From Shouchella patagoniensis (GTDB lineage: Bacteria > Bacillota > Bacilli > Bacillales > Bacillaceae_D), in NCBI RefSeq assembly GCF_002019705.1, contig NZ_KV917377.1, forward strand, positions 2,230,565 through 2,294,564: a stretch of DNA of 64,000 bases, written 5' to 3'. Below are positions 25,249 to 34,478 of the stretch, in pieces. Under the pieces are notes generated by a model. The model worked only from the letters and a program-made list of their open reading frames with translations. It had not been told where the DNA came from and made no database searches. The translations under genes were made by a program, and so were the position numbers. The first letter of the stretch is position 1, and every line of letters begins with the position of its first letter.

Positions 25249-25875
25249 CTATTGTGGTGGAGTGCTTTGAACAGGAGCGGGAGCGTAGCCATTTTGAATC
25301 TGCTGCATATCTTGCTGAGGAAGTTGTGGTACTTGATAAAATCCATGCTTATTTTGGTAAAGTGATATCTCATAAGCCATTTCTATACAGTTAGGAAGGG
25401 AGTCGGCAAGAACACGGCGAACTACAGGGTTTGTAACCTCCATTGCCGCATTTGTTTTAACTGGGGCCATCCCTTTTATAGCATTCAACATGTTAAGAGC
25501 GATGTTTTCATCATCAAGTTCATCAGCGGTTTGCAACGGCTTTTTAGGGGCGCTTCCTGGTTTCATACCATATATAAAATCGTTGCCTTGTTGCATCTTG
25601 TAGCTCTGTGTAGCTTTGGAAGGATCTTGCCCTGTTTTGAAACACTCTTGAGTCAGGTTATATTCCTCAGTCATAAATTGTTTTTGACGTTCTAAAATAT
25701 CTCGTAGTTCTGGGTCCTTTACATGGGGACTTAACAATGTGTAGGTATTTAAGATATTTAATGAACCTGATAATACTTCGTGAACATCAAAGATTTCATG
25801 ACCACCATGATTCATTACGGGCGGCACATTACTCGTTTGACTATTTTGTTGACTTTGTGGTTGTTGAAATTCCAT
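25249..25875 (-). CDS. Spore coat protein, CotF family
   Basis: ATG 25875 with AAAAGGAGGA upstream gives 208 residues. A Gln/Asn/Pro-rich start is followed by a ferritin-like helical core: EIFDVHEVLSGSLNILNTYTLL, then LRDILERQKQFMTEEYN, and a C-terminal helix with LADSLPNCIEMAYEI. The tail is again Pro/Gln-rich. This fits the CotF-type coat proteins of Bacillaceae spores. It is followed upstream by a manganese catalase gene on the same strand, and spore-coat peroxidase-type partners are common (for example CotJC). Confidence 0.82.
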   Translation of the reverse strand: MEFQQPQSQQNSQTSNVPPVMNHGGHEIFDVHEVLSGSLNILNTYTLLSPHVKDPELRDILERQKQFMTEEYNLTQECFKTGQDPSKATQSYKMQQGNDFIYGMKPGSAPKKPLQTADELDDENIALNMLNAIKGMAPVKTNAAMEVTNPVVRRVLADSLPNCIEMAYEISLYQNKHGFYQVPQLPQQDMQQIQNGYAPAPVQSTPPQ

Positions 25876-26001
25876 ATTTATTCCTCCTTTTTTGTCACCA
25901 TTAGCCTGCTCTACCATGTACCTATTTATTCATCAATTGCTGTTTTTTGATTCGATGAAAACGCAAGCATATAAAAAGGCCGGAGCTTGTGCAGGCTTTT
26001 T

Positions 26002-26934
26002 TTATGAATGTAAATCTTTTAAACCAGGGCTATGTTCATTTGGAATTTCAGGCAGAACCGGAACGGGAAACCCTGCAGGAGGCGGTGTCACAGTGTATTC
26101 GCCGCCATTTCGGCTAGGGCTCTGTCCTTGGAGAACTTCCCCAATCTTTGTTGAATCCAATCTAAAGTTGAATTGCGTATTATGATATCCAAGGTCCACA
26201 AACTTTCTACACTCTGGATACTTATTAATATCATAGTTAGGGACTGGGAAGATTTTCCCCCAATCCACACCTAATGTTTCTAGTGCCTTTGCAAAGGCAT
26301 TTTGATGAGCATTATCACGGACGATTAAAAAGCCGAGTGTTTCTCTTAATGTTTGGTTTGAACTCATTTCATAAATCCTTGTTTTTTCAAGGACTCCGGT
26401 TGATTCAAGTGAAATATTATCTAATAAGTCGCCAACTAAGTTGCCGTGGCTATACACCCATGAACCATTCCACGGATTTCCAGCCGCATCAACAGGTAAC
26501 GAAGCTTGAGCCCCGTGAATGTAATGATGGGGATTGGCATGTTTTATTGCTTCATCCAGTGGCGCTTGATCATTCGCTCTATTACCGGCACCTTCACCAC
26601 CCGATTCATCCAATAACGCATTAATCGTGCTTTGGACAAGCTCAACATGGGCGATCTCCTCTAAGAAAACACCTCTAATTAAATCTCGATACTTCTTTTC
26701 CTTGCCTCTAAAATTTGAGCTTTGAAAAAAATACTGCATCATTGTGCGCATTTCTCCAAAATGTCCCCCCAGTGTTTCTTGAAGGACTTTTGCAGCAGCA
26801 GGATCAGGTTTATCTGGTTTAATAATGTTGATGAGCTCTTCTTTATAATAATACAAGTTAATCCCTCTTTTCATGTTATGTAATTTATGTTCCAGTGTTC
26901 GATACTCAAGAAACATCGCTATTGATTGCTTCAT
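26002..26934 (-). CDS. Manganese catalase
   Basis: The product is 287-310 residues depending on the start (ATG 26934 or ATG 26874; neither has a strong ribosome-binding site). Family residues around the dinuclear Mn site are visible: GGHFGEMRTMMQYFFQ, EEIAHVELV and RDNAHQNAF. NPHHYIHGAQASLPVDAAG and GNPWNGSWVYSHGNLVGDL complete the core, and a Pro-rich tail ends it. It removes hydrogen peroxide without haem. A neighbouring CotF-type gene suggests spore association, as for CotJC/YdbD-like proteins. Confidence 0.88.
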   Translation of the reverse strand: MKQSIAMFLEYRTLEHKLHNMKRGINLYYYKEELINIIKPDKPDPAAAKVLQETLGGHFGEMRTMMQYFFQSSNFRGKEKKYRDLIRGVFLEEIAHVELVQSTINALLDESGGEGAGNRANDQAPLDEAIKHANPHHYIHGAQASLPVDAAGNPWNGSWVYSHGNLVGDLLDNISLESTGVLEKTRIYEMSSNQTLRETLGFLIVRDNAHQNAFAKALETLGVDWGKIFPVPNYDINKYPECRKFVDLGYHNTQFNFRLDSTKIGEVLQGQSPSRNGGEYTVTPPPAGFPVPVLPEIPNEHSPGLKDLHS

Positions 26935-27051
26935 TTTGACTTTACTATTTCATTTCTTCTCTTTTTATACATCCTCCCTTATTATGACAAGGAAGTACGC
27001 TTGTTTTTAATCAAACGTTTAATTAATGAGCATGACAACCGTAGACGAAAC

Positions 27052-27077
27052 AAAAAAACCAGCGAATGTTCGCTGGC
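27052..27077 (-). terminator. Intrinsic terminator
   Basis: On the minus strand CCAGCGAA-CA-TTCGCTGG is followed by TTTTTTTG. It lies 127 bases downstream of the small membrane gene at 27204-27371. Confidence 0.7.
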
Positions 27078-27203
27078 TTATTCAATCTTCTTTTGAGGTT
27101 TATCGAATCCTCACTGCAAAACCGATCAAAAAGAGGCATGGTTTGTACAAAACAAAAAGCTCCTCCCTATGGTCCACTTTGATCAACCTACGCTATTCTC
27201 CCA

Positions 27204-27371
27204 TTACTTTGATCGACCAAAAACCCGCTTTGCCAAGTTGGACGATTTTTGATACACATTCTGATAGAAGTCATCAAAATACTTGGCAACAATGATTCTG
27301 ACAAGACCAAACATAGCGGCGACCATCAGAATGAGAAAGAAAAACCACAGGCCTAATCTGATTCCATCCAT
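27204..27371 (-). CDS. Small membrane protein (55 aa), unknown
   Basis: The 55-residue product begins MDGIRLGLWFFFLILMVAAM, one membrane helix that runs on through FGLVRIIVAKY. A basic amphipathic tail (NLAKRVFGRSK) follows. GGTAGGTGG lies 7-8 bases before ATG 27371. There is no family assignment. A terminator follows downstream on the same strand, supporting a real transcription unit. Confidence 0.55.
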   Translation of the reverse strand: MDGIRLGLWFFFLILMVAAMFGLVRIIVAKYFDDFYQNVYQKSSNLAKRVFGRSK

Positions 27372-27569
27372 GACCAACCACCTACCCCATTAAAGAGTTA
27401 CCACCACTCTAACATAGGAAAGTGGTGATTTACTGGACATTTTATAAGAAAGCCAAGGAGTAGATATGACTCACTGAAGATAGGCCCGTTTCACAGTTTT
27501 GAAAAGCGCTCATAGCGCAATGTTGTATTTCACATTCGCCATTTTTATTCATTAAAGGGGAACAAGAAA

Positions 27570-27908
27570 ATGAAAACGTATGACGCATTTCCAGTACCAA
27601 TTGGTGGCTATACTGTCGGTCGAACCCAGATGGATTTTGAATACACAGCATCAGATCACTCAAAAAGAGAATTGACGGCGTTTGTGTACTATCCGTCCGA
27701 CAGTAGCGAAGGTAAGACTACATCAACGTACATGTTTCCTGAAGTCTACGAAATGTTTAATGAACAACCACTTATCACTGCGTATCTTAAAGAGAAGGAT
27801 GTTTTCTCTATCGATATCAAGACCCAATGTTACGACGACCTTGCTCTCTCCGGGAAGGAAAAGCGCTATCCGGTGTTATTCTATGGTCGATGCAAATATG
27901 AGCTCTAA
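27570..27908 (+). pseudogene. Truncated PAF-acetylhydrolase-like alpha/beta hydrolase
   Basis: The frame starts well (AAAGGGGAACAAG before ATG) and matches the N-terminus of the family: FPVPIGGYTVGRTQMDF, then LTAFVYYPSD, and KRYPVLFY. It ends after 112 residues, just before the nucleophile-elbow part that would carry the catalytic Ser. Family members are about 350 residues or more. The break falls 20 bases from the convergent end of the AT-rich bacteriocin locus, so insertion of that locus probably removed the rest. Confidence 0.65.
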
Positions 27909-27927
27909 ACGTTCAACTCTTCTTTCT

Positions 27928-28569
27928 TTAATCTAGTTGTAAGACATTGTTACAAGATGAAGCTACATAATCGTCGTGAGTAACGATAATAATGGTTTTT
28001 CTTTGTTGGTTTAATTCTTTTAAAAGGGATAATATCTCATTGCGGTTATTTGAGTCGAGTGAGCCAGTTGGTTCATCTGCTAGCACAAGATCGCATGGCT
28101 TAATGAGTAAACGAGCGATTGCCAACCTTTGCTGCTCGCCCCCAGAGAGAGAAAATACATATTGCTTTAAATTAACTTTTAGACCCACTTTATCAAGTGC
28201 TTCCAGTTTTAATTCCTTCTTTTTCTCTTTCGAACATTTTAACGTTAAAAACGCCAAATCAAGATTTTGATCCACAGTTTCATTATCAATTAGGGCATAA
28301 TTTTGAAATAGATAAGAGATTTTTTTTCGTAAAATCAATCTGCCTTCTTTTGATTGAAGCGTAGGGTTTTTATACCCAAATAATGATAGAGTGCCACCAT
28401 CCTGCTTCTCTAATAAACCAATTATATTTAAGATGGTTGTTTTGCCCGATCCGCTTTCTCCTGTTATAGCGAGTAATTCTCCCTGCTCAACTTGGAGCGA
28501 AAAATCACTTAAAACAGTACGGTCTTTAAACTTCTTACTTATATTGTTTAATTCACATATTGGACTCAC
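27928..28569 (-). CDS. ABC transporter ATP-binding protein of a lactococcin-972-type system
   Basis: The 213-residue ATPase has Walker A GESGSGKTT (about 37-45), Q-loop YLFQNYAL, signature LSGGEQQR, Walker B LVLADEPTGSLD and switch THDD. This is the MacB/LolD-like group used for bacteriocin export or immunity. It lies 29 bases downstream of the large membrane protein gene, which lies downstream of the bacteriocin gene. All three are leftward and AT-rich compared with the flanks. It probably powers the membrane partner in export or in producer immunity. Confidence 0.88.
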   Translation of the reverse strand: MSPICELNNISKKFKDRTVLSDFSLQVEQGELLAITGESGSGKTTILNIIGLLEKQDGGTLSLFGYKNPTLQSKEGRLILRKKISYLFQNYALIDNETVDQNLDLAFLTLKCSKEKKKELKLEALDKVGLKVNLKQYVFSLSGGEQQRLAIARLLIKPCDLVLADEPTGSLDSNNRNEILSLLKELNQQRKTIIIVTHDDYVASSCNNVLQLD

Positions 28570-28598
28570 TATTCAACCTCCAACGATCCTAGAGTTTG

Positions 28599-30839
28599 TT
28601 ATCTATCTACTTTCACTGTGTTTGCAACGTTCTTTTTTTCTACAATGTATAAGGTCAAAGTTGCAACAAAAAATTCTATTATTACTAAAATGATCAAAAC
28701 AGCCACCAGCGGGTTATTATTAAAGCTAAAGAATGGACTTGGTAATATACCAGAAATTTGGGCCGCCGCAATCGTTAGAATCATAGAAACGATAAAACAA
28801 CTAATAGTACTCATAAACACTAATCTATAAGTTTTAAATAAACCTGCTCCGAACAAACGATAAACAGCGAATTTTTTTGCATAACTTTTAACTAGGATAA
28901 TTACATTAAATACGCTGGCGTATAACGCAGTAGTTATTAGCGCAATGAAAATGAGTAAATTTGATCTTTGTTCTGCTTTAAGAGAAGCAAGTTCACTCGA
29001 CAGAAAATCTTTAATTGAGACTATATCCGAATTATTCTCAAGTCCTAAATCTAAAAGTTCTTCTTTTAGCTCTTCCAAATAAGAAGCTCCAGATTTTGCA
29101 TCTAGCTTTATTTTTAAAGGATCACTCAGACCGTTCCCCCTAACACCTCCCCGATAAGTGAAAAGTTCATTTCCACTAGTTTTCACATGAATAACGGGAT
29201 TATCAATTTGATTTTGTTTATTAGGAGCGACTTCTGGATTGGTGCTGAAAACGGATTGGTCCTTTTTTAACCATATTATTTCTAAAGTTACTTCTCGATC
29301 TGAACTAAGATAATATTCCTTATCATCAAGAAAATAATCACGAATTTCCTTTTCTTCTCTTTTGAAATTCTCAGGCACTATTAAAATCCAATTCTCATCC
29401 TGTTCGTTAACCACAATTGTTTCATCAAACTCATCTTGGAGCGGGAATTCTTCCAAGTAATTAGGGTTAACAGTCATTGAAAATATACCGGAAAATTGTG
29501 TGTTTATTTCTTGGAACTCAACTTCATATTCTGATGTATCAGCATAAATAGCCTCTCTTTCATTAAATAAAGGATACAAAGCATTAAGTGCTGTATCTTG
29601 TTTACTAAGTTGCATCTCTAGTTCTTCAAAAGTAAATGCGGTTGTATACCCTAAATATGATTGGTAAACAGCATAGTCGTCCAAAGATGCCCAATCCGAA
29701 TTTGACTCACTTATATTATTTAATTTTTCCTTTTTTTCGCCAATCAGTTGGATTTGAGAAAAAGATTCTAACGAGAGTATTAGCAATAGTACTATAGCTA
29801 CTGTTTTAAATAGTTGATTGAAAATTAAAATGCCATTATATTTTTTCCGGTGTTTAATAGTCTGCGATGTATTGATTTTTAGGATAAATAATAACGAAGC
29901 AGCAGAAAAAATAATAAACACCAAAAGTACAAATAACAATTTCGCAATAAAATTCCCGAAAATAAATGTAGGTAATAGAAGAACTATTGAAAGAATGGCA
30001 CTCAATAAAGTTACAAGTATAGATAAAATTAAAGTTGTTTTCCCAATTAATTCCCACCATATTTCAGTAAATGAGTAACCATGTATGACAAAAACACCAA
30101 TTTTTTTTGAAGTGTTATAAAAATAGAACACTAATAAAAGTAGCGTCGAACCCAGAATTATATATTGTATTGTTTCTAACTCTGAAAGGTCATTTAAAAT
30201 AAGTAAATCGGAATCTAATTGGTGGAAAGTAGATTCTGATTGTAAATCTACAGGAGTTATATTAAGATCTTCCTGGTTCTTAAGCAGGTAATCATTAATT
30301 TCGTTACTAAGAGTTTCTAAAAAAAAGTTGATTTGTTTAGAATCATTAGCTTCAATAAAGTATCTTCCAGAAGTAGGTAACACTTCAAAAGATTTATCTA
30401 AAGGGAGAATAGAAAAGTTCTGTCCTAGACTCGCGATTGTTCCAATTTGAGGGAGATCATAAGATACCTCTTTAGTTGTCACTATATAATTATTCTCTTT
30501 TATTTTAGGTAATCGACCTTCTTTTATTAATATGTCCTCAAACATCGGAGACTCTTCTGTTAACCACGCATATTTTATGTATTCAATTGTCTGATCTTTT
30601 CTAAAGTAACGTGCTCCGCGTATGATATTGACATTAGTATCGTTTGCAACCTTTTCTAATATTGATGAAAGCTCCATAGGGTTAGAAAAAGGAATAGTTT
30701 CTGGTATGATGAATGGGTGAGCTGTTTGAATCTCTAAATTTGTAAAATCAATAATCTCTTGATTTTTACTTTCCATTATTGAAAGATAGAATGCCAAGCT
30801 AAAACAAATAAATAAGGAGAGAAAGACAATCTTTTTCAT
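28599..30839 (-). CDS. Bacteriocin-associated integral membrane protein
   Basis: The 746-residue protein has an N-terminal membrane segment and an extracytoplasmic domain of about 200 residues. A block of membrane segments follows (about 220-360), then a second large extracytoplasmic domain (about 370-590) and four C-terminal membrane segments. This FtsX/MacB-like layout with two outside domains is that of the membrane component found with lactococcin 972-type bacteriocins. It lies between the bacteriocin gene and the ATPase gene. An ATG with AAGGAGC upstream starts it. Confidence 0.82.
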   Translation of the reverse strand: MKKIVFLSLFICFSLAFYLSIMESKNQEIIDFTNLEIQTAHPFIIPETIPFSNPMELSSILEKVANDTNVNIIRGARYFRKDQTIEYIKYAWLTEESPMFEDILIKEGRLPKIKENNYIVTTKEVSYDLPQIGTIASLGQNFSILPLDKSFEVLPTSGRYFIEANDSKQINFFLETLSNEINDYLLKNQEDLNITPVDLQSESTFHQLDSDLLILNDLSELETIQYIILGSTLLLLVFYFYNTSKKIGVFVIHGYSFTEIWWELIGKTTLILSILVTLLSAILSIVLLLPTFIFGNFIAKLLFVLLVFIIFSAASLLFILKINTSQTIKHRKKYNGILIFNQLFKTVAIVLLLILSLESFSQIQLIGEKKEKLNNISESNSDWASLDDYAVYQSYLGYTTAFTFEELEMQLSKQDTALNALYPLFNEREAIYADTSEYEVEFQEINTQFSGIFSMTVNPNYLEEFPLQDEFDETIVVNEQDENWILIVPENFKREEKEIRDYFLDDKEYYLSSDREVTLEIIWLKKDQSVFSTNPEVAPNKQNQIDNPVIHVKTSGNELFTYRGGVRGNGLSDPLKIKLDAKSGASYLEELKEELLDLGLENNSDIVSIKDFLSSELASLKAEQRSNLLIFIALITTALYASVFNVIILVKSYAKKFAVYRLFGAGLFKTYRLVFMSTISCFIVSMILTIAAAQISGILPSPFFSFNNNPLVAVLIILVIIEFFVATLTLYIVEKKNVANTVKVDR

Positions 30840-30863
30840 AAAAATGCTCCTTTATGTGCTAGA

Positions 30864-30893
30864 AAACAGAGACCAGAAATTCGGTCTCTGTTT
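30864..30893 (-). terminator. Hairpin between bacteriocin and ABC genes
   Basis: AAACAGAGACC and GGTCTCTGTTT form an 11-pair stem with a weak T-tract on the minus strand. It probably limits read-through so that the precursor is made in excess over the transporter. Confidence 0.55.
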
Positions 30894-30902
30894 AGAATTA
30901 TC

Positions 30903-31274
30903 TTAAAGTTTGCAACTCGTATTCCAATATGTGTATGCGGTAAGATCAGTGTTTGAACTTGATTGAAACGCTTTAGATGTTAAATCTTTTTTAACACAAC
31001 TACGATTTGGAGTTTTTGCTCCTAATTGCGCTGCCGAACCGTGAACTTTGGAAGGATGCCAATAGTTGGACCAAACTTCTTTTGTTTTATTAAAAATTCC
31101 TTTGGTTTTTGTACCTTGGTCCCATGTTCCTCCCCCAACTTGTTTGAAAATTGAAACATAATCTTCGCCGACAATACCGCCCCCACTTGTTTCTTCTGCT
31201 GCAAAAGCGTTAGTAGACAATGATAATGTCATAATTAAACTAAAAGCTACTGTAAAAAACTTCTAATTTTTCAT
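30903..31274 (-). pseudogene. Lactococcin-972-family bacteriocin precursor with a stop at codon 4
   Basis: The natural start is ATG 31274, 7 bases after AAGGAG, reading M-K-N then TAG (31263-31265). The frame continues as KFFTVAFSLIMTLSLSTNAFA, an obvious Sec signal peptide whose cleavage would follow AFA. The mature part has GGGTWDQG, SNYWHPSKVHGS and a C-terminal YWNTSCKL with two Cys, matching the lactococcin 972 family. Translation could restart at ATG 31232 but would lack most of the signal peptide. The precursor is therefore probably silent unless the TAG is read through or is a sequencing error. Confidence 0.82.
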
Positions 31275-31644
31275 TATATCATCTCCTTTTATATATAATT
31301 AATAAGAAAGAAATTTCAATAGTTATCCGATTATTTTATAAATATTTTATAATTAGATTTCCGAGAATGACAATAATACTTAGTAAAAGATTAATGATTA
31401 GATGTATTTAAATCTATCAATTGCTAGATTAATACGCATAAGGTGGATAGCCCTAACGACCAAGAATTTCATTAGCCGTTCAGACTATCAAACAAATGAA
31501 GAAGCGCTTGACTTTTTATTTCTAAACATACCCCTCTAATTTTTCAAGTAAGTTATCTTGCCTTCTCACAACGAAGGGAGGTTTTTTCCTCACTGTAATC
31601 ATGGTAAGATGGGAGCTACCAATTGACTGAAGGGAGCTTTTCTT
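31275..31644. other. Intergenic stretch of 370 bases
   Basis: It holds the promoter of the leftward bacteriocin gene on the left side. At 31418-31540 a rightward open tail of about 30 codons without a start (SRSDYQTNEEALDFLFLN) ends in TAA. It may be a relic but I cannot place it. Nothing else is visible. Confidence 0.4.
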
Positions 31645-32076
31645 TTGAATAAGAAGACCATTGTAATTGGTGTTCTCATCCTAATCGCTGCACTGATTAC
31701 GTATTTCAATTTACCTTCCACATCAACCATTGGAGATGAAATGACAGACTTGCAAGAAGAAATAGGAGAAATTCGAGAAATTACGATTACACACCACGCT
31801 TCACCACAAGGAAACGGAGACATTGACAGACATGTCACCTTAACCGATACAGAAGTGATTCAACAGCTATTCGGTGAAGCTGCCCCAACTGAAATAAAAG
31901 CGACAAACGCACCACCGCAAGAGTATACATATACAATCAATACCATTACGTCCGAATCGAGGTATCTTCTTTTTGTCTCTGAAGAAGGGTTTAGCATCAA
32001 CCATTCCAATCATTATTCTATTGAAGGAGAGAACCACCTTATCCAAGCAATTGAGAAGGAAAATTATGATTGGTAG
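31645..32076 (+). CDS. Membrane-anchored or secreted protein of unknown function (143 aa)
   Basis: TTG 31645 with AAGGGAGC upstream starts a 143-residue protein. One N-terminal membrane segment (IVIGVLILIAALITYF) is followed by an extracytoplasmic domain of beta character with EIREITITHHAS and ATNAPPQEYTYTINTI. There is no lipobox. The small domain with an x-x-x-V-L-T-D-T-E pattern resembles several short exported Bacillus proteins of unknown role. It stands alone and ends at the 32131-32172 terminator. Confidence 0.65.
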   Translation: MNKKTIVIGVLILIAALITYFNLPSTSTIGDEMTDLQEEIGEIREITITHHASPQGNGDIDRHVTLTDTEVIQQLFGEAAPTEIKATNAPPQEYTYTINTITSESRYLLFVSEEGFSINHSNHYSIEGENHLIQAIEKENYDW

Positions 32077-32130
32077 AGAAACAAAGGGGCAACGTTCGTT
32101 CATAAGGAAAATCATTTTCAATAAAATCGG

Positions 32131-32172
32131 TCAGCCATCGTTGATACGTAAACGATGGCTGGTCCTTTTTTA
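32131..32172 (+). terminator. Intrinsic terminator
   Basis: AGCCATCGTT and AACGATGGCT with an 8-base loop, followed by GGTCCTTTTTT. Confidence 0.8.
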
Positions 32173-32196
32173 CGAACAGCCTCGTTCGTTGCAGGA

Positions 32197-32310
32197 TTAA
32201 ACGTATGTCCTTTGACGCGCGGGTATGTGTGATGATGAATAACCCTCCTTCTCCAGCACGCGGTGATAGGGTACTTGATCTGGAACGATATGTTTTAGTT
32301 TGTTATTCAT
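32197..32310 (-). CDS. Candidate small protein (37 aa)
   Basis: ATG 32310 lies 9 bases after GAGGTG and opens 37 codons: MNNKLKHIVPDQVPYHRVLE, then EGYSSSHIPARQRTYV. No family is recognised. The region to 32170 stays partly readable in other frames, so it may be the start of a longer, broken gene. Evidence is limited to the ribosome-binding site and composition. Confidence 0.35.
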   Translation of the reverse strand: MNNKLKHIVPDQVPYHRVLEKEGYSSSHIPARQRTYV

Positions 32311-32360
32311 ATTTATTTTCACCTCATTTTTAAAAGCTTTTGCGAAGGCATTTAGCTAAT

Positions 32361-32403
32361 AAAAGAAATCACACTCGAATGAATCTGAGAGTGATTTCTT
32401 TTT
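32361..32403. terminator. Bidirectional terminator
   Basis: AAAAGAAATCACACTC and GAGAGTGATTTCTTTT form a long stem with A and T runs. It ends the TraB/GumN gene transcript about 150 bases downstream of its stop. Confidence 0.75.
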
Positions 32404-32548
32404 AACTCGACTTATACATTTAACATTCCAACAAGATAGCAATGAATTTTCTGCGCTCCTCTTAATTAAACATTCTATTCCCAAGCAGTATTTAAACCTA
32501 AAAGAGTATAACCTCACTAAGATCTCCATTTTGCTTAACATGAAATCT

Positions 32549-33511
32549 TTAATAAATCCGTTCGATTTCATACCCTTTCTCTTCAAGCTCACTTGGTACA
32601 CTTGGATCAATTAGAACATGAGCTGAACCGATAATGACAAAATAAGTCTGCCCATCATCCTTTTGTAAGATTTCATCAAGCTTACTGGCCATATTAAGAT
32701 TACGATTATCATTCATCTCCTGTTGATATTCTTCACCCATTTCCTCGAAACCTTCCGATAGCTGATCAATAAAAGCATCCTTTTCACCATGAATCCAGTT
32801 GTACCCTAATTGATTGAGAGAATTCACTACCTGATCATGTTCCTCTATAGTCCCCTCTAACATTTTCACTTGCGTTTCCATACTAAAATTACTTAACATG
32901 TCATATTGCCCTTCAACGGTTTCTAATTCCACAATCTCCTTATCATCCTCTAAAGAACGTTTAAGGAAATATAAATCAACGCCATACTCTGGAGCTAGCT
33001 CACTTTCCTCACTACTAATTTGACCTAGTAAGCTTTCTACAAACCATGGCTGAAAATGGTTGTAATCCTTTACTGCCATTTTGTTCTGTTCAAATATATC
33101 CGACAGCTCGGCATAAGACTCTTCCGATAGAACATCAGCCAGAGTGGTACCCTCCTTAAATAGAGCCATCTCACTGATATCTTCTTCATTCACATCTGCT
33201 TCAAACATATTAATTTCCGGAAGGACAACATCTGAACTCTCATAGGCTTCTTCAATTTCAGAAGCAAGAGGATAAAAGTCTTCGTGACCTAAATGTATAG
33301 TTCCTTGCACATACATGGTCGTTTCGCCATGTACAATCTCCCATAAAAACCCTCCTTCTCCCTCATAATCAAGAGACGTTTCACTTGTCTCCTGTTCGTT
33401 TTCTTCCTCAAATGCTCCTTCGCTTTCTACAGGCTCATGATTAGTGCTTGAGCAACCCGCTATAAAAAGCATAATGAATACTAAACTTAGCCCTAATAAT
33501 CGTTTCCTCAT
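32549..33511 (-). CDS. TraB/GumN-family lipoprotein
   Basis: ATG 33511 (AAAGGGTG upstream) gives 320 residues. A signal peptide ends in lipobox IAGC. An acidic linker is followed by the TraB/PrgY/GumN domain: VQGTIHLGHEDFYPL near its start, a Glu-rich helical middle, and VIIGSAHVL near the end. The GxxHxG and GxAH motifs suggest metal binding and a hydrolase-type role, but the biochemistry of the family is poorly known. It follows the membrane protein at 33590-34273 by 78 bases, probably in one operon. Confidence 0.82.
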   Translation of the reverse strand: MRKRLLGLSLVFIMLFIAGCSSTNHEPVESEGAFEEENEQETSETSLDYEGEGGFLWEIVHGETTMYVQGTIHLGHEDFYPLASEIEEAYESSDVVLPEINMFEADVNEEDISEMALFKEGTTLADVLSEESYAELSDIFEQNKMAVKDYNHFQPWFVESLLGQISSEESELAPEYGVDLYFLKRSLEDDKEIVELETVEGQYDMLSNFSMETQVKMLEGTIEEHDQVVNSLNQLGYNWIHGEKDAFIDQLSEGFEEMGEEYQQEMNDNRNLNMASKLDEILQKDDGQTYFVIIGSAHVLIDPSVPSELEEKGYEIERIY

Positions 33512-33589
33512 AGTAACGTTCACCCTTTCTATACATATATAAATGATTCGTTTTTCCTGATTCATTGTTTTCGGTTCATTATAATGACC

Positions 33590-34273
33590 TCAATAATCAT
33601 CACCCCAATTCCTAGTCTCGATATCTATTAACCAATGATTTTGTAACATGAGAGCCCGCTCTGTTCCAGCTAATGCTGCGGCAATTCCAATCGCAAAATA
33701 AGTCCAGACTGAAAGTGTGAATGGAGATTCAAATACACCTATGTTTTCAGATACCCACGGAATAGTAGAAATGGTTTCTATTAGTTGAGGGAAGGATAAA
33801 GCGATTGAAATGAATAAGGTTACTATAGCTATTAATCCGATCATTGCACTAATAATCGGAAAGCGTTTATGCAACCACAATCGAAAACCTCTAATTGATC
33901 GTTTATCAGGATATACTGAAAAAGCTTCTTCTCTATCAGAAATATAATGAATACCATTAATTCCACTCGAGCTATTGGTTATTTCGAGTTCTCCATGATC
34001 GACTGGAAACACGGCTGGCAGTTTAGAAAAGGCAATATGTCTACCTTCATAGTACAAATCAACGCTAGGCTCTTCTGCGAAATACCTCGATTTTAAAGCA
34101 TACTTTTTAGTTGTCCCTTCGGTTTCATTCATTATTTCTATATGAAACAATGAGTGCGTGAATAGATTCCATAATCGATACGTTTTCAAAAGATGACCAT
34201 CGCCCTTTTTTATCTTTTTCATTTTTCGTTGTCGTTTTCTTTTATGAATAAAATGAAACATAACTCCTATCAC
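33590..34273 (-). CDS. Membrane protein of unknown function (227 aa)
   Basis: The 227-residue protein has a very basic first 27 residues, a soluble beta-type region of about 100 residues with YALKSRYFAEEPSVDLYYEG, then two membrane segments (about 142-166 and 187-205). The C-terminus is cytoplasmic. No family is recognised. A TetR-type operator lies about 75 bases upstream, so it may be controlled by the neighbouring TetR regulator together with the TraB/GumN gene. Confidence 0.6.
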   Translation of the reverse strand: MIGVMFHFIHKRKRQRKMKKIKKGDGHLLKTYRLWNLFTHSLFHIEIMNETEGTTKKYALKSRYFAEEPSVDLYYEGRHIAFSKLPAVFPVDHGELEITNSSSGINGIHYISDREEAFSVYPDKRSIRGFRLWLHKRFPIISAMIGLIAIVTLFISIALSFPQLIETISTIPWVSENIGVFESPFTLSVWTYFAIGIAAALAGTERALMLQNHWLIDIETRNWGDDY

Positions 34274-34347
34274 CTTCCTTTATAGTGGTAACTTTAAGGC
34301 TATAAAATTTTCTATATTACACACACAATTGATTAACCATTTTTTAT

Positions 34348-34368
34348 ACTGATCAAACAGTCAGTTTT
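34348..34368. promoter_or_regulatory. TetR-type operator upstream of the membrane-protein gene
   Basis: On the minus strand TGACTGTTTGATCAGT followed by ATAAAAA is a typical TetR/AcrR-family operator overlapping a -10 region. It resembles the site at the TetR gene's own promoter (35122-35135). Confidence 0.6.
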
Positions 34369-34478
34369 TATGTTAAAAAAATATACTAGCGTGAAAATTA
34401 CGCTTAAATGACGAAATGAACGGTTTGCTCTATAAGAGTGCAAGATAAAAATTGCACCCGTTAACAAAGACCTTCATT

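Noticed and set aside
26274-26624. A 116-codon frame antisense to the manganese catalase
   Set aside because: It lies entirely within a clear manganese catalase gene and has no ribosome-binding site or plausible protein features.
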